A stretch of 50,031 nt of DNA from Candidatus Rokuibacteriota bacterium (GTDB lineage Bacteria; Methylomirabilota; Methylomirabilia; Rokubacteriales; CSP1-6): positions 1 to 50,031 of the forward strand of contig QHSI01000135.1 of assembly GCA_003221515.1 (NCBI GenBank), in the 5' to 3' direction. Shown piece after piece: positions 23,797-32,612 of this stretch. The number at the start of each line of letters is the position of its first letter. The first letter of the stretch is position 1. The position numbers were made by a program, and so were the translations under genes. The notes beneath the pieces are model-generated. The model saw only the letters and a program-made list of their open reading frames with translations. It ran no database searches and was not told the origin of the DNA.

Positions 23797-23864
23797 GCTC
23801 CAATCTGAAATCCGTGACCGGAGAAAACTACATCCAGTCGTAGCGCGTGATCGGAGCGCCGGGA

Positions 23865-24884
23865 TCAGGCGAGTCGCGGGAGCACGCCCTCGGCGAATCG
23901 GCGCATCGAGGCGAGGATCCGGTCGTGCGGGACGCGCGAGCCGACGTTCATCCAGACGCAGAGCTTCGTGGCGCCGATGGCCTCGCGCAAGTCCAGCAGT
24001 CGGTCGGTGACCGACTCGGGCGTGCCGTAAATGGTGTACTCGCGGACGACCTCGTCGAAGCTCATGCGGCGGAGCCGCTCGCCGACCGCGCGGCGCGGCC
24101 CGGCCAGCAGCGCGTCGCCGACCGAGCGGTAGAAGTGCATGGCGCTGGCCTCGGTGTCTTCACGCGCCTTCCGCTCGGTGTCGGCGACGTAGACCGGTAC
24201 GATCACGCCGACCTCGCCGCGGCCGGGATGGCCGGCCTCCCGCCAGCCGGCGTGATAGCCGCCGACGTATCGCTTGAGCTCGCTGATACTCGACGTCCGC
24301 ACCGCGAGGAAGACCGGCAACCCCATCCGCCCGACCGCGGGGTACGTCTCCTCGGTCACCGCCGCGACGCGAAGCGGCGGGTGCGGCTTCTGGTAGGGCT
24401 TGGGCACCGCGCACACGTCGTGGAACTGGAAGTACTTGCCCTGGTGCGTGAACCGATCCTCCCGCCACGCCTTGAGGATGACCTCGAGCGTTTCGTTGAA
24501 CCGCGCCTGGCTCTCCTCGAGCGGGATGTTGAAGCCGGCGTACTGGCTCGGGAGCCCGCTTCGCCCCACGCCGAAGTCGAGCCGTCCCTTGCTCAGGTGA
24601 TCGAGCGTCGCCACGTCCTCGGCCAGGCGCAGAGGATGGCTCAGGGGTAGGATCTGGACGGCGAGGCCGATCCTCACGCGCTTGGTGCGCGCGGCGATCG
24701 CCGCGCCGACGACGAGGGGCGAGGACAGGACGGAGCGCTCCTTCTGGAAGTGCAGCTCGGCGAGCCACACGGCGTCGTAACCGAGCTCCTCCGCCGCGGT
24801 CACCTGCGCGAGCGAGTCGTCGAAGGCCTGCCCCTCGCTGGCCCCGGGGCGCCATTCGAATTCGGTGAAGAACCCGATCTCCAC
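23865..24884 (-). CDS. LLM-class flavin-dependent oxidoreductase
   Basis: A 339-residue (beta/alpha)8 protein of the bacterial luciferase-like monooxygenase group. Motifs include MEIGFFTEFEWRPGASEGQAFDDSLAQVTAAEELGYDAVWLAELHF, LAVQILPLSHPLRLAEDVATLDHLSKGRLDFGVGRSG and the C-terminal YGTPESVTDRLLDLREAIG. Such enzymes use FMNH2 or F420H2; neither the flavin nor the substrate can be read from the sequence. The start is GTG 24884 with no clear ribosome site. It is 33 bp downstream of the CCG-domain gene and likely in the operon of the acyl-CoA synthetase. Confidence 0.9.
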   Translation of the reverse strand: MEIGFFTEFEWRPGASEGQAFDDSLAQVTAAEELGYDAVWLAELHFQKERSVLSSPLVVGAAIAARTKRVRIGLAVQILPLSHPLRLAEDVATLDHLSKGRLDFGVGRSGLPSQYAGFNIPLEESQARFNETLEVILKAWREDRFTHQGKYFQFHDVCAVPKPYQKPHPPLRVAAVTEETYPAVGRMGLPVFLAVRTSSISELKRYVGGYHAGWREAGHPGRGEVGVIVPVYVADTERKAREDTEASAMHFYRSVGDALLAGPRRAVGERLRRMSFDEVVREYTIYGTPESVTDRLLDLREAIGATKLCVWMNVGSRVPHDRILASMRRFAEGVLPRLA

Positions 24885-24917
24885 GACGGCTTCGCGAGCG
24901 GTCGCGGGACGCGGCGG

Positions 24918-25904
24918 CTAGGAGGCCGGCGCGTTGCCCTCGGCCGGTGCCTTCGTGGTGCGCCCGAACGTTTTCTGGATCAGCTCACGCGCGCGTGACG
25001 GGTCGACGCCGTTCGCCTGCTGGCAGGGCGTCGTCTCCGCCAGCACGCGCTCGGGATCCTCCCAGAGACGGAACGTCTTGTACCGGTCCTCGAACTCGAT
25101 CCCGAGCCCGCGCGCGAAGACGGAGAGGTAGTGCTCGATGGCGAGCGCGCCCTCCGCCTCGAAGCCGCAGATGAGTCGCTGGCATCCGTGGTAGACCGTC
25201 GCGAGGATTTCGGCGCCCCCGGCCCGGGCCCGGCCGATCTCGTCGCGGATCAGCGCGTCCCACACGTCCTGGCCGAGCTGCGCCTGCACGTCGACGGTGC
25301 AGAGCCGCCCGAACCGCGGCTCCGCCTCGACCTCGACGTAGCGGAGGCCGGGCACCGCCTCGAGCAGGCGGCGGGCCGCGGCGCCCTCGCGCCGGCGAGG
25401 CTCGCTCTGCGAGTGATAGTGGAGCGCGACGGACGCGTCGACCCGGTGCGTGAAGTCGAGCGCCGGAAGCCGATCGGCCAGGAATTCCGTGGCGTGGCGC
25501 ACCGGGAACGGCCACGGGAATTTCTGGATCTCGTCGTAGAAGTACATGCACGACGGGCACCACATCACGACCTCTTCGGGCTGGTAGCGCTGGAACAGCT
25601 CGACGGTGCGCTTGTTCATGCCGTCGGAGGCCGCGGTGTCGCCGTTGCGGTGATGCACGATGCCGCAGCAGTAGGTCGGGCCACCGACGGCCACGTAGTC
25701 GAGCTCGAGCCGGTCGAAGATGGCGGTGACGGTGCGGACCATGTGCGAGGTGCGCAGGACATTGCAGCCCAGGTAGAGGACGATCCGGTGAGGCTGCGGC
25801 TCCTTCTCGGGCGCCGCCAGGCGCCACGTGCGCTCTTCGGGAAGCGTGGTGAGGTCCTGCGTCAGCGTGATCTCACCGAAGTGCTTGCGGTAGTCGTAGC
25901 CCAT
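24918..25904 (-). CDS. CCG-domain (heterodisulfide reductase B-like) protein with degenerate second domain
   Basis: A 328-residue protein. The first cysteine-rich domain is normal for the HdrB/GlpC/LutA type: LYLGCNVLRTSH, then GPTYCCGIVHHRNGDTAAS, with the CPSC of MWCPSCMYFYDEIQ. The second domain should repeat this pattern, but its place is taken by LHYHSQSEPRRREG and RLCTVDVQAQ, without the CCG motif, followed by TVYHGCQRLICG. It could thus hold one cluster site instead of two. The likely role is electron transfer between a quinone or ferredoxin and a dehydrogenase. It starts two bases after the acyl-CoA synthetase stop and precedes the LLM oxidoreductase. Confidence 0.82.
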   Translation of the reverse strand: MGYDYRKHFGEITLTQDLTTLPEERTWRLAAPEKEPQPHRIVLYLGCNVLRTSHMVRTVTAIFDRLELDYVAVGGPTYCCGIVHHRNGDTAASDGMNKRTVELFQRYQPEEVVMWCPSCMYFYDEIQKFPWPFPVRHATEFLADRLPALDFTHRVDASVALHYHSQSEPRRREGAAARRLLEAVPGLRYVEVEAEPRFGRLCTVDVQAQLGQDVWDALIRDEIGRARAGGAEILATVYHGCQRLICGFEAEGALAIEHYLSVFARGLGIEFEDRYKTFRLWEDPERVLAETTPCQQANGVDPSRARELIQKTFGRTTKAPAEGNAPAS

Positions 25905-25905
25905 C

Positions 25906-27555
25906 TCACGCTCCCTGGCGCCGTTGCCGCTCGAGCTGTCGGAGATCGGCGCGCTTCACCTTGCCCGTCGTGGTCACGGGCAACGCCTCGATGAATTCTA
26001 TCTCACGTGGATACTCGTGCGCCGACAAACGCGTGCGCACGTGGGCCTGGAGCTCGCGCGCCAGGACGAGCGTGCCGGGGACCCCGTCGCGGAGCTGGAC
26101 GAACGCCTTGACCACCTCGCCGCGCACGGGATCGGGCGCGCCGACGGCGGCGGCGAGCGCGACGGCCGGGTGGCCCTGCAGGCAGTCCTCGATCTCGCTC
26201 GGGCCGATGCGGTAGCCGCCGCTCGAGATCACGTCGTCCTTGCGCCCGACGAACCAGAAGTAGCCGTCGCCGTCCTTGCGCGCCAGGTCGCCGGTGAGCG
26301 CCCAGTCGCCGACGAACTTGTCGCGCGTCGCCCGCTCGTCGTTCCAGTACCGGAGAAACATCACCGGATCGGGGCGGCGCACCGCCACCTCGCCGACCTC
26401 ACCGTCGGGCACGGGACGCCCGGCGTCATCCAGCACGTCGACCACGTGGCCCGGAACCGGGCGCCCCATCGAGCCCGGCTTCACCGGCATCAGCAGGGAG
26501 CAGTTGCCGAGCACCAGGTTGACCTCGGTCTGGCCGAAGCCCTCGTTCGGCGTGACGCCGAGCGCCTCGCGCGCCCAGCGGATCACCTCCTCGCCGACCG
26601 CCTCGCCGCCCGTGAACATCGAGCGCAGCTCGAGGTTCCAGCGCCCGCGCGGGTCGCCGACCGCGCGCATCATCTTGAGCATGGTCGGCACCAGGAACGT
26701 GTTGCGGACGCGATGGCGCGCCAGCACGTCGAACGCGCGCTCGGCGTCGAACTTCTTCGGCCGGTGCGCGATCACGGTCACGCCGTAGTGCCAGCTCGGG
26801 AGCAGCACGTCGAGGAGCCCGCCGGCCCACGCCCAGTCCGCCGGGCTCCAGTGGCGGTCCCCGGGCTTCGGGAAGTACTCGTGATAGAACTCGATCGACG
26901 GCAGGTGGCCCAGCAGCACGCGATGCGCGTGTAACGCGCCCTTCGGCGGCCCCGTGGTGCCCGACGTATAGATGAGGAGCGCGGGGTCCTCCGCCGCCGT
27001 CGCAACGGGCTCGAGCGAGTCGGAAACGCCGTCGATGGCCTTCGCGTATTCCACCACGCCGTCGGCGTCGGCGCGGTCCACGCAGACGACGCCGACCAGC
27101 GCCGGACGCCCCTTGGCGACGGCCAGCACTCGCTCGAGGTTTTCGCCGTCGGTGACGACGACCTTCGCGCCGGCGTCCCGCAGCCGGTACTCGAGCGCGT
27201 CCGGGCCGAAGAGCGTCGACAGCGGCAGCGCCACGGCGCCGAGCTTGTAGGCGGCCAGGTGCGCGACCGCCGTCTCCGGGCGCTGCGGCAGCACGATCCC
27301 GACGCGGTCGCCCCGCGCGACGCCGAGCGTCGTCAGTGCGCGCGCGAACTGATTCGAGCGCGCGCGAAACTCCGCGAAGGTGTGCTCGCTGACGCACCCG
27401 GCGTCGTCCTCGTAGACGAGCGCCACTCGCGAGCGGTCGGTCGCGTGACGGTCGCAAACGTCGACGGCGATGTTGTAGGCGCTCGGGATCGGCCAGCGGA
27501 AGCGGGCGTAGACATCCGCGTAGCTCTCGCCCCGGGGCAGCAGCGTGTCCGTCAT
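25906..27555 (-). CDS. Acyl-CoA synthetase (AMP-forming), medium-chain/ACSM-like
   Basis: A 549-residue adenylate-forming enzyme. LLIYTSGTTGPPKGALHAH is the ATP-binding P-loop, NEGFGQTEVNLVLGN the substrate/adenylate motif, WALTGDLARKDGDGYFWFVGRKDDVISSGGYRIGPSEIED the hinge region and TTTGKVKRADLR contains the catalytic Lys near the C-terminus. It should activate a carboxylic acid to its acyl-CoA in the cytoplasm. ATG 27555 has a TAGGCT hexamer eight bases upstream and no ribosome site, so the longer frame to 27633 is rejected. It heads an operon with the CCG-domain protein and the LLM oxidoreductase and is divergent from the YcaQ gene (68-bp gap). Confidence 0.94.
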   Translation of the reverse strand: MTDTLLPRGESYADVYARFRWPIPSAYNIAVDVCDRHATDRSRVALVYEDDAGCVSEHTFAEFRARSNQFARALTTLGVARGDRVGIVLPQRPETAVAHLAAYKLGAVALPLSTLFGPDALEYRLRDAGAKVVVTDGENLERVLAVAKGRPALVGVVCVDRADADGVVEYAKAIDGVSDSLEPVATAAEDPALLIYTSGTTGPPKGALHAHRVLLGHLPSIEFYHEYFPKPGDRHWSPADWAWAGGLLDVLLPSWHYGVTVIAHRPKKFDAERAFDVLARHRVRNTFLVPTMLKMMRAVGDPRGRWNLELRSMFTGGEAVGEEVIRWAREALGVTPNEGFGQTEVNLVLGNCSLLMPVKPGSMGRPVPGHVVDVLDDAGRPVPDGEVGEVAVRRPDPVMFLRYWNDERATRDKFVGDWALTGDLARKDGDGYFWFVGRKDDVISSGGYRIGPSEIEDCLQGHPAVALAAAVGAPDPVRGEVVKAFVQLRDGVPGTLVLARELQAHVRTRLSAHEYPREIEFIEALPVTTTGKVKRADLRQLERQRRQGA

Positions 27556-27563
27556 GGCCCGGT

Positions 27564-27569
27564 AGCCTA
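27564..27569 (-). promoter_or_regulatory. Candidate -10 of the acyl-CoA synthetase operon (leaderless)
   Basis: TAGGCT on the minus strand ends eight bases before the ATG at 27555. No Shine-Dalgarno sequence lies between. It shares a 68-bp divergent gap with the YcaQ -10 element. Confidence 0.4.
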
Positions 27570-27609
27570 CCACCCCCGGGCACGAGGCCGCGATCGGGCC
27601 CGCAAATGG

Positions 27610-27615
27610 TAATCT
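27610..27615 (+). promoter_or_regulatory. Candidate -10 of the YcaQ-type gene (leaderless)
   Basis: TAATCT ends eight bases before the GTG at 27624. This supports that GTG over the ATG at 27606, which would lie upstream of the transcript start. No ribosome site is present. Confidence 0.42.
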
Positions 27616-27623
27616 GCCCTTCC

Positions 27624-28898
27624 GTGGCGTCACGTCCCGTCTTCTCTTCCCGCGCGGTCACGGCCCTCTTCCTCGAGCGCCAGCACCTCGCGCGACCGCG
27701 CGCGGCCCGGCTGACGCCGCGGCGCCTGTGTCGCTTCGTCGAGGACGTCGGCGGGCTCCAGATGGACTCGATCAACGTCCTCGACCGCGCCCACTATCTG
27801 ACCGTCTGGAGCCGGTTCGGCCCCTATGACCGTCGGCACCTCGACGGGCTCGTCTACCGCCGCCGCCTGCTCTTCGAGTACTGGGCGCACGCCGCGTGCC
27901 TCGTGCCGACGGCGGCGCTGCCGTGGTGGCGGCGCGCCATGCTCGACTACCGCGGCCGCAACACCGGCTGGTCGAGCTGGCTGCGCCGGAACGCGAAGGT
28001 GGTGAGCCGGGTGCGGGAGGCGGTGACGGCCAACGGGCCGATGGCCAACGCCGACTTCGAGGGGCGGCGGCCGGCCGGCGGCGGCGGCTGGTGGGACTGG
28101 AAGCCCGTTCAGCACGCCCTGCACCACCTCTGGATGACCGGCGCGTTCGCCATCCATTCGCGCCGCCACTTCCAGAAGCACTACGATCTGCTAGAGCGCG
28201 CGCTGCCCGACGCGCACGCCTGCGAGCCGGTCTCGCGGGAGGAGTTCCAGCGCTGGCACGTCGAGCGGTCGCTGCACGGCATGGGCGCGGCGACCGAGCT
28301 CGACCTGGCCTGGTACCTGACGTTCCCGCGGCACCAGGGAACCGCTCGGCGCGCAGCGCTCCGCTCGATGCTCGAGCGCGGCGAGATCACCGAGATCGAG
28401 GTGGCAGGTTCGTCGGCCCGGTGGCTGGCGCTGACCCGCGATCTGCCCGCGCTGGCGACCGCCGGGCGGCGTCACGCGCCCTCACGCGGGACGACGCTGC
28501 TGGCGCCCTTCGACTCGCTGCTGTGGTATCGCAACCGCGTGACACGCCTGTTCGGCTTCGACTACCGCATCGAGGTCTACACGCCCGGCCCCAAGCGCGT
28601 GCACGGCTACTACACGCTGCCGATCCTCCACGACGGCCGCCTGATCGGCCGGGTCGACGCCAAAGCCCATCGCGTCGAGCGGAAGCTGGAGATCCGTCAC
28701 GTCCACCTCGAGCCGTGGTTCGCGCAAGGGCTGACGCCGCCCTGCGGCTGGGGCAGCGTGGATCGGGACGAGGGGCTGGCCGGCCTCGGCGAGGCGCTGC
28801 GATCGCTCGCGGTCTTCGTGGGGGCCGACGCCGTGAAGCTCGTCCGGGTGACCCCGCGCCGGCTGCGGGCGCCGATGGCGCGCGCCATTCCGTCCTAG
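27624..28898 (+). CDS. ycaQ: YcaQ/AlkX-type interstrand-crosslink DNA glycosylase
   Basis: A 424-residue protein of the winged-helix HTH_42 family. N-terminal ALFLERQHLARPRAARLTPRRLCRFVEDVGGLQMDSINVLDRAHYLTVWSRFG carries the Gln-Met-Asp triplet equivalent to the catalytic QxD motif of Escherichia coli YcaQ. FEYWAHAACLVP, WKPVQHALHHLWMTGAFAIHSRRHFQKHYDLLERALP and LLAPFDSLLWYRNRVTRLFGFDYRIEVYTPGPKRVHGYYTLPILHDGRLIGRVDAK are all family-typical. It should excise bulky alkylated bases and unhook interstrand crosslinks. GTG 27624 is chosen from the -10 just upstream. Its stop shares CTAG with the convergent membrane-protein gene. Confidence 0.92.
   Translation: MASRPVFSSRAVTALFLERQHLARPRAARLTPRRLCRFVEDVGGLQMDSINVLDRAHYLTVWSRFGPYDRRHLDGLVYRRRLLFEYWAHAACLVPTAALPWWRRAMLDYRGRNTGWSSWLRRNAKVVSRVREAVTANGPMANADFEGRRPAGGGGWWDWKPVQHALHHLWMTGAFAIHSRRHFQKHYDLLERALPDAHACEPVSREEFQRWHVERSLHGMGAATELDLAWYLTFPRHQGTARRAALRSMLERGEITEIEVAGSSARWLALTRDLPALATAGRRHAPSRGTTLLAPFDSLLWYRNRVTRLFGFDYRIEVYTPGPKRVHGYYTLPILHDGRLIGRVDAKAHRVERKLEIRHVHLEPWFAQGLTPPCGWGSVDRDEGLAGLGEALRSLAVFVGADAVKLVRVTPRRLRAPMARAIPS
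28895..28898. other. Shared CTAG stop palindrome, site 2
   Basis: The TAG of the YcaQ gene (28896-28898, plus) and that of the convergent membrane-protein gene (28897-28895, minus) are read from one CTAG. No hairpin separates the genes. Confidence 0.9.
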
Positions 28899-29431
28899 GC
28901 GGGCGAGCGCTTGAAGACTCCGCCGACCCCCTTGCGAACGAACAGGTAGAGGCCGACGATCAGTCCGAGCAGCGCCGTCACTCCGCCCTTCAGCGTCAGG
29001 AACTGAAAGCCGTTGACGGTGAACGTCGCCGATACCGAGAATGCCTCGGCGACGTTGCGCATCCCCTGCGACCAGTGATCCTTCGAAACGAGGTAGAGGC
29101 TCTCACCCAGGACCGCGCAGGCCAGCGCCACCACGAGCCAGATGATGGGCTGGCACCACAGACGAAACGCTTCCCCCCACTGCGCGGAATCGCCGGGCGA
29201 CCGCCAGGGCACGAGGTAGAGGGCGAGCGCCAGCAGCGGGAGCCCCGCGAGGAGGGCGAGCCCGACGCGTGGAAGATTCAGCGACCCCGCGGGGATCTGA
29301 AGCGTGACCGTGACCGCGGCGATGCGGGTGCAGCTGGGGCAGGCGGTCGACACGACGTAGTGATCGACGACGAGCGCGATGGCCAGCCACAGGCAGAGCG
29401 CAACGAGCACAACGCCCATCGGCACGCGCAT
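28895..29431 (-). CDS. Hypothetical four-helix membrane protein
   Basis: A 178-residue protein of unknown function. Helices are near residues 3-24 (PMGVVLVALCLWLAIALVVDHYV), 52-73, 92-113 and 150-168. A Cys-Pro-Ser-Cys motif (VSTACPSCTRIA) lies just after the first helix and is likely periplasmic; it could be a redox or metal site. ATG 29431 has a TACTTT hexamer eight bases upstream and no ribosome site. An in-frame ATG four codons later is an alternative. It is divergent from the citrate synthase gene. Confidence 0.72.
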   Translation of the reverse strand: MRVPMGVVLVALCLWLAIALVVDHYVVSTACPSCTRIAAVTVTLQIPAGSLNLPRVGLALLAGLPLLALALYLVPWRSPGDSAQWGEAFRLWCQPIIWLVVALACAVLGESLYLVSKDHWSQGMRNVAEAFSVSATFTVNGFQFLTLKGGVTALLGLIVGLYLFVRKGVGGVFKRSPA

Positions 29432-29439
29432 TCACTACG

Positions 29440-29445
29440 AAAGTA
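29440..29445 (-). promoter_or_regulatory. Candidate -10 of the four-helix membrane protein (leaderless)
   Basis: TACTTT on the minus strand ends eight bases before ATG 29431, with no Shine-Dalgarno sequence between. Confidence 0.38.
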
Positions 29446-29563
29446 GACGAACGCGTCGCCCTTCGCAATCCATGAGTGCGAGCTCCGGCTTCCGCCGGGC
29501 GAGGTGGGCGGCCGCCCGGAATCCTGCTACCATCCAGCTACCTTAGCTCTACCGAGGCACGGA

Positions 29564-30703
29564 ATGGACAAGGAAGGCACCCAGCTCATCCGCGGGCTCG
29601 AAGGCGTCGTCGCCGCCGAGACCGCGCTCTGCGACCTCGACGGCAAGAACGGCCGGCTCGCCTATCGCGGGTACGACATCGAAGATCTGGCCCGGCGCGC
29701 GAGCTTCGAGGAGGTCTGCCACCTCCTCTGGTACGGCGAGCTGCCGACGGCGGCGCAGCTCGACAAGACCACACTGGGGCTGATCGCGGCGCGCGACGTT
29801 CCGGCCGAGCTGGTCCAGGCGCTCCGCCTCATGCCGAAGGACACGGACCCGATGCGCGTGCTCCAGTCGGTGGTCGCGATGCTGGGGATGCGCGATCCCG
29901 ACGCGACCGACAACTCGCGCGAGGCCAATTTTCGGAAGGCGGTGCGGCTCACGAGCCAGATCGCGTCGGCGATCTGCGTCCACCATCGCGTCCGCAGCGG
30001 GCTCGAGCCCATCCGACCGGCGCCCGACCTCTCGCTGGCCGCGAACTTCCTCTACATGCTCACCGGCAAGCGGCCGAGCGGCGTCGTGGCGAAGGCGTTC
30101 GACGCGAGCCTCACGCTCTACGCGGAGCACGAGCTGAACGCGTCCACCTTCACGACGCGGGTCATCGTGTCGACGCAGTCCGACATGCACTCGGCGGTCG
30201 CCGGCGGCGTCGGCGCGCTCAAGGGGCCGCTCCACGGCGGCGCCGGCGAGGCGGTGATGCGGACGCTCATGGAGATCGGCGAGGTCGCCAACGTGGACGC
30301 CTTCGTCGCGAAGGCGCTCGGCGAGCGGCGGCGGCTCATGGGCATGGGCCACCGCGTGTACAAGGCGGGCGATCCGCGGGCGGCGATCCTCAAGGGCATG
30401 GCGGAGGACGCGTGCCGGCAGTCGGGCCAGTTCACGTGGTACGAGATGGCGGTGAAGCTCCACGCCCGCGTCAACGAGGCGAAGAAGCTCATCCCGAACG
30501 TCGACTTCTACTCGGCGCCGCTCTTCTACTCGCTCGGGATCCCGGTCGACCTGTTCACGCCGGTCATCGCGGCGGGACGGATCGCGGGCTGGACGGCGAA
30601 CATCATCGAGCAGCACGAGGACAACCGGTTGATCCGGCCGCGCGGCGACTACATCGGGCCGGCCCGGCGCGCGTTCGTCCCGGTGGACCGCCGTGGGGCG
30701 TAG
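29564..30703 (+). CDS. Citrate/2-methylcitrate synthase
   Basis: A 379-residue citrate-synthase-fold enzyme. It begins RGLEGVVAAETALCDLDGKNGRLAYRGYDIEDLA, the start pattern of the short Gram-positive and PrpC type. The catalytic residues are in the usual places: His in ALKGPLHGGAGE, His in MGMGHRVYKAGDPRA and Asp in NVDFYSAPLFYSLGIP. The acceptor could be oxaloacetate with acetyl-CoA or propionyl-CoA. The aconitase- and PrpF-like genes that follow favour the 2-methylcitrate cycle. ATG 29564 has a weak GAGG six bases upstream. It overlaps the aconitase gene by 11 bases. Confidence 0.9.
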   Translation: MDKEGTQLIRGLEGVVAAETALCDLDGKNGRLAYRGYDIEDLARRASFEEVCHLLWYGELPTAAQLDKTTLGLIAARDVPAELVQALRLMPKDTDPMRVLQSVVAMLGMRDPDATDNSREANFRKAVRLTSQIASAICVHHRVRSGLEPIRPAPDLSLAANFLYMLTGKRPSGVVAKAFDASLTLYAEHELNASTFTTRVIVSTQSDMHSAVAGGVGALKGPLHGGAGEAVMRTLMEIGEVANVDAFVAKALGERRRLMGMGHRVYKAGDPRAAILKGMAEDACRQSGQFTWYEMAVKLHARVNEAKKLIPNVDFYSAPLFYSLGIPVDLFTPVIAAGRIAGWTANIIEQHEDNRLIRPRGDYIGPARRAFVPVDRRGA

Positions 30704-32612
30704 CCTCGCCCGGCAGCTGATCGAGTCGCACCTGGTCACCGGCAAGGCGGTGGCCGGCGAGGAGATCGGCATCACGGTCGACCAGGTGCTCCTGACCGAC
30801 ACCAACGGCATCATGTCCTGGCTCCAGTTCGAGGCGATGGGCCTGACGCGCGCGATGCCGGGCCGGGTCGTGAGCTACGCGGACCATCAGGTCTACCAGG
30901 TCGACTCGCGCAACTCCGACGACCATCGCTACATGCAGGCGGTCTCGCGGAAGTACGGCGCGGTCTTCTCCAAGCCCGGCAACGGCATCTGCCATCAGGT
31001 GCACATGGAGAGCTTCTCGGTGCCGGGCCAGACGCTGCTCGGCAGCGACAGCCACACGCCGCTCTGCGGCGCGGCGGGCATGCTGGCGATCGGCGCCGGC
31101 GGCCTCGACGTGGCGGTGGCGCTCGGCGGCGGCCCGTACTTCTTCACGATGCCGAAGGTCGTCCACGTGCGGCTCACCGGCGCGCTCCAGCCCTGGGTGA
31201 CCGCTAAGGACGTCATCCTGGAACTGCTTCGCCGCCTGACCGTCAATGGTGGGACCGGCAAGATCTTCGAGTACGGCGGGCCCGGCCTCCGGAGCCTCCA
31301 GGCCGCGCAGCGGATGACGATCGCCAACATGGGCGCCGAGCTTGGATTGACGACGAGCATCTTCCCGAGCGACGAGATCACGCGCTCGTTCCTCACGCGT
31401 CTGGGCCGCGGCGACGACTGGCGGCCGGCGGCGCCCGACGACGACGCCACGTACGACGACCAGATCGAGCTCGACCTCTCGACGCTGACGCCGCTGGTGG
31501 CGCTCCCCGGCTCGCCGGATCGCGTCGTCCCCGTCGAGGAAGTCGCGGGCACCCAGGTCGAGCAGGTGATGGTGGGCTCCTGCACCAACGGCTCGTGGTA
31601 CGACATGGCGTCGGTGACGGACGTCATCAGGGGCCGTCGCGTGCACCCGTCGGTGTCGTTCGTCCTGTTTCCGGGCAGCCACAAGATCCTCGAGACCATG
31701 GCGCGCGAAGGGCTGCTGACCGACCTGCTCGCCGCCGGCGCGACCGTGTCGGAGTCGACGTGCGGCTCATGCGCGGGCATCGGCCACGTGCCGGCGGCCG
31801 GCGTGAAGAGCCTCCGCGCCTTCAACCGGAACTTCCCGGGCCGCAGCGGCGTCAAGGACGACGAAGTGTATCTCTGCTCGTCGCTGGTGGCGGCGGCCTC
31901 GGCGCTCACCGGCGTCATCACCGACCCGCGCACCCTCGGCGCCCAGGCGGCCACCGCGTTGCTGCCGCGCTTCGCCACCTCGACCGTGGGGTTCGTCGAA
32001 TCCGACGGCCAGGGCGAGATCCCGCGCGGCCCGAACATCAAGCCTGTGCCGCTCGGCGAGCCGGTGCCGGAGACGCTCGAAGCGCCCGTGGTGATCAAGC
32101 TCGGCGACAAGATCTCCACGGACGACATCTCGCCGGCCGGCTCGGCCGTGCTGGTGTTCCGGTCGAACATCCCGGCGATCTCCGAGTTCACGTTCAAGTA
32201 CGTCGACGGAGAGTTCGCGACGCGCGCGCGGGCGGCCGGGCGGAGCGTCATCGTGGCCGGCGAGCTCTACGGTCAGGGATCGTCGCGCGAGGCGGCGGCG
32301 ACGGGGCCGATGTACCTCGGCGTCCGCGCGGTCATCGTGAAGTCGTTCGCGCGCATCCACCGGTCGAACCTGATCAACTGGGGCATCGTCCCCCTCGTCT
32401 TCGACGACCCGGCGTCGCTCGGCCCGATCGAGCGCGACGACCGGCTGCGCCTGCCCGGCCTGCGCGCGGCGCTGGCGGCCGGCGAGCGGGTGACGGTGGT
32501 GAACGAGCGCACGGGAGCCCGCTTCACCGCGTCGTGCGTGCTGACGGCGCGCGAGCGTGACATCCTCCTCGCCGGCGGGCTCCTCGCGCACACACGCGGA
32601 GGCCGATCATGA
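30693..32612 (+). CDS. Aconitase-family hydratase, probable 2-methylcitrate dehydratase
   Basis: A 639-residue [4Fe-4S] enzyme of the short, archaeal-like aconitase type. LGSDSHTPLCGAAGMLAIGAGGLDVA is the substrate motif. Cluster ligands are Cys297 (VGSCTNGS), Cys357 and Cys360 (STCGSCAG). The swivel domain has KISTDDISPAG, GELYGQGSSREAAATGP and FARIHRSNLINWG. It could act in the TCA cycle (citrate to isocitrate), but adjacency to a PrpF homologue is typical for AcnD-like 2-methylcitrate dehydratase. GTG 30693 overlaps the synthase; the stop overlaps the next start by ATGA. Confidence 0.92.
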   Translation: MGRSLARQLIESHLVTGKAVAGEEIGITVDQVLLTDTNGIMSWLQFEAMGLTRAMPGRVVSYADHQVYQVDSRNSDDHRYMQAVSRKYGAVFSKPGNGICHQVHMESFSVPGQTLLGSDSHTPLCGAAGMLAIGAGGLDVAVALGGGPYFFTMPKVVHVRLTGALQPWVTAKDVILELLRRLTVNGGTGKIFEYGGPGLRSLQAAQRMTIANMGAELGLTTSIFPSDEITRSFLTRLGRGDDWRPAAPDDDATYDDQIELDLSTLTPLVALPGSPDRVVPVEEVAGTQVEQVMVGSCTNGSWYDMASVTDVIRGRRVHPSVSFVLFPGSHKILETMAREGLLTDLLAAGATVSESTCGSCAGIGHVPAAGVKSLRAFNRNFPGRSGVKDDEVYLCSSLVAAASALTGVITDPRTLGAQAATALLPRFATSTVGFVESDGQGEIPRGPNIKPVPLGEPVPETLEAPVVIKLGDKISTDDISPAGSAVLVFRSNIPAISEFTFKYVDGEFATRARAAGRSVIVAGELYGQGSSREAAATGPMYLGVRAVIVKSFARIHRSNLINWGIVPLVFDDPASLGPIERDDRLRLPGLRAALAAGERVTVVNERTGARFTASCVLTARERDILLAGGLLAHTRGGRS

